From Hyphomicrobiales bacterium (GTDB taxonomy: Bacteria > Pseudomonadota > Alphaproteobacteria > Rhizobiales > Beijerinckiaceae): DNA of 64,000 bases. Where the stretch lies: positions 1-64,000 of the forward strand of contig JAGXAM010000003.1 in the NCBI GenBank assembly GCA_019075905.1, read 5' to 3'. This document shows positions 9,426 to 17,591 of the stretch, one piece after another (within the stretch, counting starts at the first letter, position 1; each line of letters starts with the position of its first letter). Made by a program: the position numbers and the translations under genes. Under the pieces are notes generated by a model. It was not told the DNA's origin. It saw nothing but the letters and a program-made list of their open reading frames with translations, and searched no databases.

Positions 9426-11212
9426 TCGACCATGCCTCCGCCATTGGGTTGATTGACATAGGTATAACCCTGCGCGGCCAGCAGCGGAAACGGCGCCTTG
9501 GGCAACACGTCCTCGGGCGCCAGGCCCAGCATCGGCGCCGCGCGGGTAATGACCTTGCCGGTGATTTCGCCGGAATTCCAGGCGGCCGTATGAAAGCCGA
9601 AGGTGGATTTGAGGCCCTGCGGCTCGTTCATGATGACCATGAACAGATATTTGGGCTTGTTGGCCGGCACCAGCGCCATGAAAGTCGTGAAGACCTTGTT
9701 GTTGGCATAGCGGCCATGAATGATCTTGTCGGCCGTTCCGGTTTTGCCACCGACGAAATAGCCGGGAATATTGGCCTTTTTGGCCGAACCGATCTCGGCA
9801 TTGATGCGCATGAGATAGCGGATCGCCTCCGACACATCCGGCCGCACGACATTTTTGGAGACCTTCAGCGCCTGCGCCTGGTCACGCTTGAGGAAGGTCG
9901 GCACCATCAGGTTGCCACCATTGACGAGGCCCGCCACCGCCGCCATGGCCTGCAGGGGCGCGACATTGATGCCCTGGCCAAATGCAATCGTGATCGAATT
10001 CAGCGTTGACCATGGATGCGGGATGATCGGCGCCGCGCTTTCCGGCAATTCTGTCTTCATCCGCGTCAGCATGCCCATCTTGCGCAGGAAGGCCTTGTGG
10101 CCGGGCACCCCGACCCTGAGCACCATGCGCGCGGTGCCGATATTCGAGGAATGCACAAACACTTCCGGAACCGTCAGCATGCGGTGCGTTGCATCATAAT
10201 CATGGATGGTGAAGCGGCCGTAATGCAGATTGTGGGTGGCATCGAGGCGCGAGCCGAGCTTCACCTTGTCGTCCTGCAGCGCCATGGCAATCGAGATCGA
10301 CTTGAAGGTCGATCCCATTTCATAAACACCAGCAGTCATGCGGTTCTTGTTGACAGCGGTCACGCCCTTGCCAGGGTCGTTGGGATCAAAATCCGGCAGC
10401 GATTCCAGCGCAATGACTTCACCGGTGCGCACATCGAGAATGGCACCGGCATCGGACTTGGCCTTGAATTTGACGAGGCCCTTTTCGAGTTCGTCGCGCA
10501 GAACCTGGGTCACGTCGAGATCGATCGACAGCTTCACCGGTTTCAGGTCTTCATGTTTCACTTCAAAGCCGGCGCCATGCAGCGACATCAAGCCCTGCTC
10601 ATCGATATATTTCTCGATGCCGGCAATGCCGCGATTATCCTCGTTGGTAAAGCCGAGCACATGCGCCGCCAGCGGGCCGTTCGGGTAAAAGCGCTTCAGA
10701 TCCGGGAGAAAGCCGATGCCGGGCTCGCCCAGCTGGAAAATTTCCTCGCGCTGGCGCGGCGTGATGGTGCGCTTCACCCACACAAAACCCTTGCGCATGC
10801 CGAGGCGGTGGCGCAGCGCTTCGGGATGTTTCAGGCTGAGGATGCGCGTCAGCTCGTCCGTCACCTTGTTCTTGTCGATGATCTTGCCGGGCTCGGCAAA
10901 GACCGACACGGTACGCACATCGGTGGCCAGCAGGCGTCCATGCCGGTCGACAATATCGGGCCGCGCCGCCGAGAGTTCCTGATCGGCTGCGCCCTTGACT
11001 CCGCCCGGCAGGCCGCCCTTGAAGCCAAGCTGCACCAGGCGGCCAGCCATAATGGCAAATACGCCGAGAAAGCACACGGCAACGAAATTGATGCGCTTGT
11101 CGCTGTTGTGCAAATGCGTCGAGAGCATCCGCGCCTTGAGCGCACTCAGCTTCGGCGGCAAAACTGCCGACCGGGCTTTTTGGGGCTGGTCATCTTGAGG
11201 CAACATCGGCAT
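9422..11212 (-). CDS. ftsI: Division-specific class B penicillin-binding protein (transpeptidase)
   Basis: FtsI (PBP3) cross-links septal peptidoglycan in the periplasm, working with FtsW. The 596-residue protein has a cytoplasmic N-terminal tail, one membrane anchor (about 42-62), the PBP dimerisation domain, and a transpeptidase domain with S301-T-F-K304 (acylated serine), S355-S-N357 and K490-T-G. The C terminus lacks added domains. It starts 3 bp after ftsL stops and overlaps murE by 4 bases. Confidence 0.96.
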   Translation of the reverse strand: MPMLPQDDQPQKARSAVLPPKLSALKARMLSTHLHNSDKRINFVAVCFLGVFAIMAGRLVQLGFKGGLPGGVKGAADQELSAARPDIVDRHGRLLATDVRTVSVFAEPGKIIDKNKVTDELTRILSLKHPEALRHRLGMRKGFVWVKRTITPRQREEIFQLGEPGIGFLPDLKRFYPNGPLAAHVLGFTNEDNRGIAGIEKYIDEQGLMSLHGAGFEVKHEDLKPVKLSIDLDVTQVLRDELEKGLVKFKAKSDAGAILDVRTGEVIALESLPDFDPNDPGKGVTAVNKNRMTAGVYEMGSTFKSISIAMALQDDKVKLGSRLDATHNLHYGRFTIHDYDATHRMLTVPEVFVHSSNIGTARMVLRVGVPGHKAFLRKMGMLTRMKTELPESAAPIIPHPWSTLNSITIAFGQGINVAPLQAMAAVAGLVNGGNLMVPTFLKRDQAQALKVSKNVVRPDVSEAIRYLMRINAEIGSAKKANIPGYFVGGKTGTADKIIHGRYANNKVFTTFMALVPANKPKYLFMVIMNEPQGLKSTFGFHTAAWNSGEITGKVITRAAPMLGLAPEDVLPKAPFPLLAAQGYTYVNQPNGGGMVD

Positions 11213-11215
11213 CTC

Positions 11216-11677
11216 TCAGTGCATCTTCAGGAGGTCGGCGATGGTCTTGGGCGGCGCCAGCGTGACCTTGGTCGGCTTGCGTCGAGGGCGATGCTGATCG
11301 TGCGGGGTCAGCGGTGTGGAATGGGCCTTCATCGCCAGCGAGCTGGTGGTATCGCCAAGACCGAGGCCGGACAGCGCCGCGCTCAGCGGATCGCCCTGCT
11401 GGGTCTTGTTGGGCAATTGATCGGCACTGACAATCTGGTCGAGCGCCAGCGGCTGCAGGGAAAGATTGCGGTCGGCCAGCGCCTGAAGGCGTTCCGGGCG
11501 CACGAGATGCGCCCATTCGGCCTGCAAAAATGCGATTTCATGATGCTGCCGGCTGATATCAGCCTTGGCCTTGTGGATTCGTTCAGCATCATAAAGCGTG
11601 ATGTAACTGATATTATAGGCATAAGCGGCGCAGCCCAGCAGCGCCAGCACGGTCAGGAGATTGATCAGGCGGAGCAT
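11216..11677 (-). CDS. ftsL: Cell division protein FtsL-like
   Basis: This is a 153-residue protein with one N-terminal membrane helix (about 4-24), a short periplasmic region with heptad-like hydrophobic spacing (ISRQHHEIAFLQAEW), the motif HLVRPERLQALA, and a basic, proline-rich tail. This layout and its position between rsmH and ftsI identify the alphaproteobacterial FtsL, which with FtsB recruits and activates FtsWI. The start MLRLINLL lies 1 bp after the rsmH stop. A longer in-frame extension is only rsmH read in another frame. Sequence conservation in this family is low, so the call rests largely on position and topology. Confidence 0.85.
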   Translation of the reverse strand: MLRLINLLTVLALLGCAAYAYNISYITLYDAERIHKAKADISRQHHEIAFLQAEWAHLVRPERLQALADRNLSLQPLALDQIVSADQLPNKTQQGDPLSAALSGLGLGDTTSSLAMKAHSTPLTPHDQHRPRRKPTKVTLAPPKTIADLLKMH

Positions 11678-11678
11678 G

Positions 11679-12701
11679 TCAGGGCCTTCCTGCTTTGCGC
11701 TGCGGCAGGCTCGCCAATGCAGCAAGGTCAAGGTCTGCAGCCAGCGGCGCGGCCATGGTGCGCACACCCCAGCGCAACCGCGCCGAGCGGGCGCGCGGAT
11801 TTGTGGCGCATTCGTCCGGCGAGGGCCCCAAGGGCTGGCGCCCCGGCACCTCGAAACTGGGCTGTGCACGCAAGGGCTCGCCCGGCAGCAGGCGCGAGGT
11901 CGCCTGGCCACGCCCGCTGCGCTGGCCAAGGAAGCGCTTGACGATCCTGTCCTCAAGCGAATGAAAGCTCACCACCACCAGCCGGCCGCCGGGCGCCAGC
12001 ATCGCTTCGGCCGCCTCCAGCGCCCGCACCAGCTCGCCAAGCTCGTCATTGACGGCAATGCGCAAGGCCTGAAAACTGCGGGTCGCGGGATGAATTTCCT
12101 GCGGGCGCGCCGGGCAAAGCCGCGCGATCAATTCGGCCAGCTGGCGGGTGGTCGTAAACGGCGTCTGGGCGCGGTCATGAACGATGGCGCGGGCGATACG
12201 GCGCGCCTGCCGCTCCTCGCCATAATGATAAAAAATATCGGCAAGAACGTCGGCGCTTTCCATGGCGATGATGTCAGCAGCGCTGCGGCCGGCCTGCCCC
12301 ATACGCATGTCGAGCGGCCCGTCATGGCGGAAGGAAAAGCCGCGCGCCGCCTGATCGAGCTGCATCGAGGAAACACCAATATCAAAGACTATGCCATCGA
12401 TGCTGCCTGGCTGCAGGTCCCGCGCCGCCAGATCGGCCGCCAGATCGCCAAAGCGCGCGGCCATCAGCTCGAACGCCCCCGGCCATTGCGCCGCCAGTTC
12501 CGCGGCGCGGCCGGCGACGCCGGGGTCGCGGTCAAAGGCCAGCACCCGCGCCCCCTCGCGCAGAAACGCCTGCGTATAGCCGCCGGCGCCGAAAGTGGCA
12601 TCAACCACGATCTCGCCAGCCGCCGGGCGCAGCGCCGCCAGCACTTCCGGCAGCATGACGGGCAGATGCACGGCCCCCGTAGAAGGTGTTTCCGGCTTCA
12701 T
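11679..12701 (-). CDS. rsmH: 16S rRNA (cytosine(1402)-N(4))-methyltransferase
   Basis: RsmH (MraW) methylates N4 of C1402 in 16S rRNA. Visible family motifs include HLPVMLPEVL near the N terminus, the SAM-binding loop DATFGAGGYTQ, DIGVSSMQLDQAARGFSF, and SFHSLEDRIVKRF in the C-terminal half. Starting at MKPETPSTG gives 340 residues, the usual length. In-frame ATGs at 12755 and 12806 are possible but add residues without homology, and none of the three has a clear Shine-Dalgarno. It is the first dcw gene here. The 237 bp between its start and RNase P RNA are too short for mraZ, and I see no gene in them. Confidence 0.95.
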   Translation of the reverse strand: MKPETPSTGAVHLPVMLPEVLAALRPAAGEIVVDATFGAGGYTQAFLREGARVLAFDRDPGVAGRAAELAAQWPGAFELMAARFGDLAADLAARDLQPGSIDGIVFDIGVSSMQLDQAARGFSFRHDGPLDMRMGQAGRSAADIIAMESADVLADIFYHYGEERQARRIARAIVHDRAQTPFTTTRQLAELIARLCPARPQEIHPATRSFQALRIAVNDELGELVRALEAAEAMLAPGGRLVVVSFHSLEDRIVKRFLGQRSGRGQATSRLLPGEPLRAQPSFEVPGRQPLGPSPDECATNPRARSARLRWGVRTMAAPLAADLDLAALASLPQRKAGRP

Positions 12702-12940
12702 TGCAACAACACCGCCGGTGCCAGCCGCTGCTGCGCAAGCCAACACCCGCCCCATGGGCTCACGGCTGCCGCTTGTGGCAAAGGGCGTGGCAAAATGCTG
12801 TAACATGCGCGCTGAATCATCAAATCGGGGCCAATGCAGCTAAGCCGCTTCGATCGCCATTAGGCTTTTTTTAGGTTAATGTTGCGTTTATAGCCGCGCA
12901 TAACCGTGCTGAAACCGCACAGGCGCCGGGGTCAATTGCC

Positions 12941-13332
12941 AGTCGGCCTGTAAGCCGGGTTCTGTATGGCCGCCTCTCCTTGCAGAGCTGCGACGTGATG
13001 GCCATTCCTCTGGGACCGGCGTTGCCGCCGGCCTCAAGCAACCAACCCGGATGAAAGCCTGAAACAAGGCCTGAGCCATGTCGCCATGCCTCGATCATCC
13101 CTATGCGGTTTTGCTCCCGGTGGGGTTTGCCATGCCGATGCCATTGCTGGCCGCGCGGTGCGCTCTTGCCGCACCATTTCACCCTGGCTCCGGCAGCGCG
13201 AGCGCGGCCGGAGTGGTTTGTTTTCTGTGGCACTTTCCCTGGGGTCGCCCCCGCCGGACGTTATCCGGCACCGTTGTTCCATGGAGCCCGGACTTTCCTC
13301 TGCCAGAAAGGCAGCGGCCATCCAGCCGACTG
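12941..13332 (-). ncRNA. rnpB: RNase P RNA, class A
   Basis: The minus strand carries the universal RNase P core. The 5' P4 strand GAGGAAAGTCCGGGCTCC lies at about 13282-13299, and the 3' segment ACAGAACCCGGCTTACAG lies near 12948-12965. The ends AGTCGGCTGG and AGGCCGACT can pair as helix P1, which sets the approximate limits (about 392 nt). The RNA is the catalytic part of the tRNA 5'-processing enzyme. It lies between purC and rsmH. I see no convincing intrinsic terminator after it, and the ends could be off by several bases. Confidence 0.93.
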
Positions 13333-13411
13333 ACCCGTCAGCGCTAGGCTGCGCGGCGGTCGCGGTCAAGCCCCGGGGCTCGCGCCCGCGCCCGAAGTCA
13401 CCAGTTTGAGC

Positions 13412-14206
13412 TCACTTGACCAGTTTGGGCCCGGCACTGACCGGTGTTTCGCCTTCCTGCATGATGCCGAGCCGGCGCGCCACCTCGCTGTAAGCCTCGA
13501 CCAGCCCGCCCATATCGCGACGGAAACGGTCCTTGTCGAGCTTGTCGCTGGATTTGGCATCCCACAGCCGGCATGAATCCGGCGAGATTTCGTCGGCGAC
13601 GACAATGCGCATCATCTCGCCTTCCCACAGGCGCCCGCATTCCATCTTGAAATCGACGAGGCGGATGCCGACGCCGAGGAACAGCCCGGACAGGAAGTCA
13701 TTGACGCGAATGGCCAGCGCCATGATGTCATCGATTTCCTGCGGATTGGCCCAGCCAAAAGCGGTAATATGCTCTTCCGAAACCATCGGATCATTGAGGG
13801 CGTCGTTCTTGAAATAAAATTCAATGATCGAGCGCGGCAATTGCGTGCCTTCCTCGATGCCGAGACGCGTTGACAGTGAACCGGCCGCAACATTGCGCAC
13901 CACAACTTCCAGCGGCACGATTTCCACTTCGCGAATCAACTGCTCGCGCATGTTGAGGCGGCGGATGAAATGGGTCGGAACGCCAATCGCGTTCAGTTGC
14001 TGGAAGATATACTCGCTGATGCGGTTGTTCAGCACGCCCTTGCCATCGATCACCTGATGCTTCTTGGCATTGAAAGCGGTGGCATCATCTTTGAAGTGCT
14101 GAATGAGGGTGCCAGGTTCGGGTCCTTCATAGAGAACCTTGGCCTTGCCCTCGTAAATGCGACGGCGGCGATTCATGGGCGTTACCGGGTCTTTGAGAAA
14201 ATCCAT
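13412..14206 (-). CDS. purC: Phosphoribosylaminoimidazole-succinocarboxamide synthase (SAICAR synthetase)
   Basis: PurC joins CAIR and aspartate in purine synthesis. The sequence holds [51 protein letters not shown] and [12 protein letters not shown], all SAICAR synthetase signatures. The start at 14206 ([10 protein letters not shown]) is preceded by AGGAG at 10-base spacing. The ATG at 14176 ([10 protein letters not shown]) would give 254 residues, closer to the usual rhizobial start, but lacks a ribosome-binding site. Relatives often have purS-purQ-purL beside purC; none is present here. The 247 bp between it and ssb hold no recognisable gene. Confidence 0.95.
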   Translation of the reverse strand: MDFLKDPVTPMNRRRRIYEGKAKVLYEGPEPGTLIQHFKDDATAFNAKKHQVIDGKGVLNNRISEYIFQQLNAIGVPTHFIRRLNMREQLIREVEIVPLEVVVRNVAAGSLSTRLGIEEGTQLPRSIIEFYFKNDALNDPMVSEEHITAFGWANPQEIDDIMALAIRVNDFLSGLFLGVGIRLVDFKMECGRLWEGEMMRIVVADEISPDSCRLWDAKSSDKLDKDRFRRDMGGLVEAYSEVARRLGIMQEGETPVSAGPKLVK

Positions 14207-14453
14207 GGGTCCGGGGCTCCTATTGTCGTTTCCGATGCTACCGGAAATGAAGCGTTGCAAGTGCCACGGGGTCAAACAAATCTAAAAAGGCGGGACGCCC
14301 ATTCAGGTGTCGACGAACCTTCATAACGCAATTGCCGCCCGTGCACAATGAAAACCGGACGCCAATCGCATCGCCGCGCCGCGCGCTCCTGCGCCGGGAG
14401 CGCTGCGCCCCGGCGGGGTCCCCGGGGCCCTTTTCAATCAGCCGCAGATGCCC

Positions 14454-14966
14454 TCAAAACGGGATATCATCATCGATCTCACCGCCACGGCTGCCACCGC
14501 CCTGCGGTGCCGGACGCCGCTCGCCACCGCGCTCCATCGGCGAGGCCCGGCCGAAACTGGCATTGTCGCCGCCGCCGCTGCCGCCGACATAATCAGCGCC
14601 ATCGCCGCGCCCGCCCTTGCTGTCGAGCATGGTGAGCTCGCCGCGATAGCGCTGCAACACCACCTCGGTGGTCTTGCGTTGGTTGCCGTCCTTGTCGGTG
14701 TAGTCGCGGGTCGACAATTGCCCTTCGAGATAGACCTTCATGCCTTTTTTCAGATATTGCTCGGCGATCTTGCCGAGTTGCTCGTTGAAAATCACGATAT
14801 TGGCCCATTCGGTGCGATCGCGGCGCTCGCCGGTGTTCTTGTCGCGCCATGATTCGGTCATGGCGAGGCTGAACGAGACGATCGCATCGCCCGAGCTGGT
14901 GCGTCGCACCTCCGGATCACGGCCAAGATTGCCGACCAGAATCACCTTGTTAACGCTACCCGCCAT
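14454..14966 (-). CDS. ssb: Single-stranded DNA-binding protein
   Basis: Ssb coats single-stranded DNA in replication, repair and recombination. The 170-residue protein has an OB-fold N-terminal domain (VNKVILVGNLGRDPEVR, WANIVIF, YLEGQLSTRDY), a glycine-rich linker and the acidic tip DDDIPF through which SSB docks its partners. The start MAGSVNKV is preceded by GGGAG at 7 bases; the frame remains open 12 codons further upstream without homology. A LexA-type SOS box lies about 58-72 bp upstream, which suggests DNA-damage induction as in other alphaproteobacteria. Confidence 0.97.
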   Translation of the reverse strand: MAGSVNKVILVGNLGRDPEVRRTSSGDAIVSFSLAMTESWRDKNTGERRDRTEWANIVIFNEQLGKIAEQYLKKGMKVYLEGQLSTRDYTDKDGNQRKTTEVVLQRYRGELTMLDSKGGRGDGADYVGGSGGGDNASFGRASPMERGGERRPAPQGGGSRGGEIDDDIPF

Positions 14967-15023
14967 CACCCTGCTCCCTTCAAACCAGCGCACATGCCAC
15001 AAAACGGCCTTGGCGCCGTCAAT

Positions 15024-15038
15024 GTTCTAGGTATGTTC
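15024..15038 (-). promoter_or_regulatory. LexA (SOS) box upstream of ssb
   Basis: GTTC (15024-15027), seven bases, then GTTC (15035-15038) is an exact match to the alphaproteobacterial LexA consensus GTTC-N7-GTTC. It lies in the 144-bp gap between glyQ and ssb, about 58 bp from the ssb start codon, the only gene it could serve as a promoter-proximal operator. LexA itself is not encoded in this window. Confidence 0.75.
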
Positions 15039-15110
15039 TTAACAGGCTTCCACGCATCACGCAAGAGGCAAATTCATGGATTACCGGCTTTTCAACCAAA
15101 AGCGGCGGCT

Positions 15111-16067
15111 TCACGCCCCGCCGCCCTCGGTCATCAGCCAGGCCGCGCCGCAGGCTTTGGCCAGTTCGCGCACCCGCAAAATATAAGATTGCCGCTCGGT
15201 CACGGAAATGACGCCGCGCGCATCGAGCAGATTGAAGCGATGCGAGGCCTTGATACATTGGTCAAAAGCCGGCAGCGCCAGCTTGTGCCGGGTCTCGCCC
15301 GGGCCGGGCTGGCCCTTGGCCAGCAGCGCCTGGCATTCGGCCTCGGCCTCGCGAAACTGCCGCTCCAGCACTTCAGTATTGGCATATTCAAAATTATGGC
15401 GCGAAAATTCCTGTTCCGCCTGCAGAAACACATCACCATAAGTGACTTTATCTTCGCCTTCCAATCCATTGAAATTTATATCAAAAATGCTGTATACACC
15501 CTGCACGTACATGGCCAGCCGCTCAAGACCATAGGTCAATTCGCCGGCGACCGGCGCGCATTCAAAACCGGCAACCTGCTGGAAATAGGTGAATTGCGAG
15601 ACTTCCATGCCATCACACCAGCATTCCCAGCCCAGCCCCCAGGCACCCAGTGTCGGGCTTTCCCAGTCATCCTCGACAAAGCGGATGTCATGCAGCTTGC
15701 TGTCGATGCCCAGCACGCCGAGCGATTGCAGGTAAAGCTCCTGCAGATCGGGCGGTGATGGCTTCAGAATCGCCTGAAACTGGTAATAGTGCTGCAATCT
15801 GTTGGGGTTTTCGCCATAGCGGCCATCTTTCGGGCGGCGTGACGGTTGCACATAGGCGGCCCGCCACGGTTTCGGGCCCAGAGCCCGCAAGGTGGTGGCC
15901 GGATGGAAGGTTCCGGCGCCCATTTCCATGTCATAGGGCTGGAGAATGACGCAGCCCTGCGCAGCCCAAAAACCCTGCAAGGCCAGCAGCATGCCCTGAA
16001 AGGACTTTTGCGGTGCGCTGGCCGGAGTCATTGTCAAGGCGGGCTGTTGAAGGCTAGTCTGGGTCAT
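15111..16067 (-). CDS. glyQ: Glycine--tRNA ligase alpha subunit
   Basis: This is the alpha subunit of the bacterial alpha2-beta2 glycyl-tRNA synthetase, which holds the aminoacylation active site. Diagnostic segments include [62 protein letters not shown]-like [13 protein letters not shown] and AYDYVLKA-region equivalents such as [18 protein letters not shown]. Length 318 is normal. The start could also be M13 or later, since the N-terminal 20 residues are not conserved. glyS, which often follows glyQ, is not adjacent: the next gene downstream is ssb. Confidence 0.95.
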   Translation of the reverse strand: MTQTSLQQPALTMTPASAPQKSFQGMLLALQGFWAAQGCVILQPYDMEMGAGTFHPATTLRALGPKPWRAAYVQPSRRPKDGRYGENPNRLQHYYQFQAILKPSPPDLQELYLQSLGVLGIDSKLHDIRFVEDDWESPTLGAWGLGWECWCDGMEVSQFTYFQQVAGFECAPVAGELTYGLERLAMYVQGVYSIFDINFNGLEGEDKVTYGDVFLQAEQEFSRHNFEYANTEVLERQFREAEAECQALLAKGQPGPGETRHKLALPAFDQCIKASHRFNLLDARGVISVTERQSYILRVRELAKACGAAWLMTEGGGA

Positions 16068-16155
16068 GTGGCGGGTTCCTCTGCCTGCAGCCGATAAAGC
16101 GCGCGCGCGTCAGGGTCAATCTTTACCGCCCCCGGGCATCAGATGAACGCCACAT

Positions 16156-16222
16156 GAACCATCCGGTCAGCAAGGGTTCAAGTCCCGCGCATTAGGTTCA
16201 AATATCGGATCGCGATGGTTCC
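16156..16222. repeat. Four GGTTC/GAACC motifs at about 20-bp intervals
   Basis: Within the 182-bp gap between glyQ and the small secreted protein gene, the pentamer occurs as GAACC (156-160 of the 16 kb block, inverted), GGTTCAA (16175-16181), GGTTCAA (16195-16201) and GGTTCC (16217-16222). Start-to-start spacing is 19, 20 and 22 bp, near two helical turns. This phasing on one DNA face fits an array of activator or repressor sites controlling the gene starting at 16250, but chance cannot be excluded. Confidence 0.4.
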
Positions 16223-16249
16223 GGTACATTCAAAAAAGGATAGAATCCC

Positions 16250-16510
16250 ATGATTTCATCATCCATGAAGAAGCTGGCAGGCGGCATCGGCATCGCCGCC
16301 GCGTTGAGCCTTGGGCTCGCGAGCCTCACCCCCGCATCAGCCGATGGCTGGCGCCAGGAGCATTGGGAACATGAGTGGCGCGAGCACCATCCCTATTGGG
16401 GTTATCGTCCGCCGATCTACTACCGGCCGATCCATTGCTATAACCAGCGCATTTTCGTGCGCGGCCCCTGGGGCTGGCACCCGGTCTGGCGCCGGGTCTG
16501 CCATCGCTAA
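16250..16510 (+). CDS. Small secreted Trp/His/Tyr/Arg-rich protein
   Basis: This is an 86-residue protein with an N-terminal signal peptide (basic MKK, hydrophobic core GGIGIAAALSLGLASL, likely cleavage after TPASA) followed by a mature part of about 54 residues rich in Trp, His, Tyr and Arg, with repeats such as HEWREHHPYWGY and FVRGPWGWHPVWRRVCHR and two cysteines. Small exported basic proteins of this kind are common in Hyphomicrobiales and have no assigned function. The ATG is preceded by AGGA at 9 bases. Translation may also begin at the second ATG (codon 6). Its stop overlaps, convergently, that of the next gene by 4 bases. Confidence 0.8.
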   Translation: MISSSMKKLAGGIGIAAALSLGLASLTPASADGWRQEHWEHEWREHHPYWGYRPPIYYRPIHCYNQRIFVRGPWGWHPVWRRVCHR

Positions 16511-17271
16511 GGCTCAAGCGCCAGCGTCGCCTCACCGCGATGCAGGGCATCGGCTTCGGGCGTGAAAGCGCCCGAAGCCTGATGCAGGACCAGCGGCGCC
16601 AGCAGGCACAGTGGTGCACGGCTGCCCTGCTGCCAGCGCAGGATGATGCGGCTGGTCGGTGCCCCTTCGCGCGGCTGCAGCGCCAGCAGACGCAACCCGT
16701 CGCCACCCTGCCCCAGCCCGGCCAGAATCGCCGCCAGCGCCTCGGGCCGGTGGATCATCACCAGCACACCCTTTGGCCTGAGCATCTTGCGGCAGGCGCG
16801 CACCCACGCCTCGGTTGAGCCGCCATAAAGCACATGCGCTTGCGCGCGCGCCCGATCACGCGGGGCCCGCGCCTGCTCCGGCAAATAAAACGGCGGATTG
16901 CTGACCACGACATCATAGCGCCCCTGCAGCGCCTTCATGGCATCGGCCGCGAGAAGATCATGGCAGCGGGCAAACACCCGGTGCGACAGGTGATTGTCGA
17001 GGCCGTTCTGCGCCGCCAGCGCCACCAGACCGGGATTGATGTCGATGAGCTCGACCTGCACATCCGCATGGCGCTGCGCCAGCGCCAGCCCCACCGCCCC
17101 GGCCCCGGCGCCGGCATCGGCGATCCGGCCTTCCAGCTGCGCAAAGGCCGCCGCCAGCAAAGCGGCATCAGTGCCGGCGCGCTGGCCATGGCGCAATTGC
17201 CGCAAGGCCAGTTTGCCGCCGAGCCAGAAATCCTGCGTCACATCGGCGCAGGAATGGTCGTCATCCGCCAT
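16507..17271 (-). CDS. tRNA1(Val) (adenine(37)-N6)-methyltransferase family protein
   Basis: This 254-residue class I SAM methyltransferase has the SAM loop DAGAGAGAVGLAL and the motif VVSNPPFY, the NPPF/Y signature of N6-adenine or exocyclic amino methylation. The opening DFWLGGKLALRQ and overall length match the TrmN6/YfiC group (COG4123), which methylates A37 of tRNA-Val in E. coli. The exact substrate here is inferred. The start MADDDHSC has AAGGGG at 7 bases and overlaps the end of the DUF2007 gene by 11 bases, so the two are probably cotranscribed. A start 7 codons earlier lacks a ribosome site. Confidence 0.82.
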   Translation of the reverse strand: MADDDHSCADVTQDFWLGGKLALRQLRHGQRAGTDAALLAAAFAQLEGRIADAGAGAGAVGLALAQRHADVQVELIDINPGLVALAAQNGLDNHLSHRVFARCHDLLAADAMKALQGRYDVVVSNPPFYLPEQARAPRDRARAQAHVLYGGSTEAWVRACRKMLRPKGVLVMIHRPEALAAILAGLGQGGDGLRLLALQPREGAPTSRIILRWQQGSRAPLCLLAPLVLHQASGAFTPEADALHRGEATLALEP

Positions 17272-17494
17272 CAGCTGGCCCCTTGGGCACATCTATCGCC
17301 GCATCGCGCAGGATCCGCCGCGCCTGCGCCGCATCCTCGCGCGCCACCATAATGCGCCGCGCCATGAAGCCGGTCGAGCCTTCCAGCATCGACATATGAG
17401 CATCGGCAATGAAATAGCCGATACTGCTTTCGGCAAACAAGGCCTCGATCAGCGAGATCAGCACCATGTCATTGGTGCGCATCAGTTCAATCAT
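17261..17494 (-). CDS. DUF2007 domain-containing protein
   Basis: This is a 77-residue protein beginning MIELMRTNDMVLISLIEALF, followed by a short alpha/beta segment with FIADAHMSMLEGSTGFMARRIMVA, the pattern of the DUF2007 (putative signal-transducing protein) family. These small cytoplasmic proteins resemble GlnB-like ferredoxin folds but have no defined role. AAGG lies 8 bases before this ATG, supporting it over an ATG 8 codons upstream. The gene is divergent from the polyprenyl synthase and overlaps the following methyltransferase gene. Confidence 0.8.
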   Translation of the reverse strand: MIELMRTNDMVLISLIEALFAESSIGYFIADAHMSMLEGSTGFMARRIMVAREDAAQARRILRDAAIDVPKGPADGG

Positions 17495-17512
17495 GGTGCG
17501 GGCCTTGGGAAT

Positions 17513-17540
17513 TTGCACTACAGGTTGAACACATTATAAA
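17513..17540 (+). promoter_or_regulatory. Predicted sigma-70 type promoter for the polyprenyl synthase
   Basis: TTGCAC (17513-17518) and TATAAA (17535-17540) are separated by 16 bp, close to the housekeeping consensus. Transcription would start near 17547, so translation must begin further downstream, which argues for the GTG at 17592 or the TTG at 17583 as the start codon. Confidence 0.45.
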
Positions 17541-17591
17541 CAGGGCTTGGCAGGGAAAGCCAACCAACGCGCGGGGGCATTATTGGGTTTC

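Noticed and set aside
14207-14453. GC-rich inverted segments between purC and ssb as an intrinsic terminator
   Set aside because: Several GC-rich stems are possible, but none is followed by a T tract in the required orientation.
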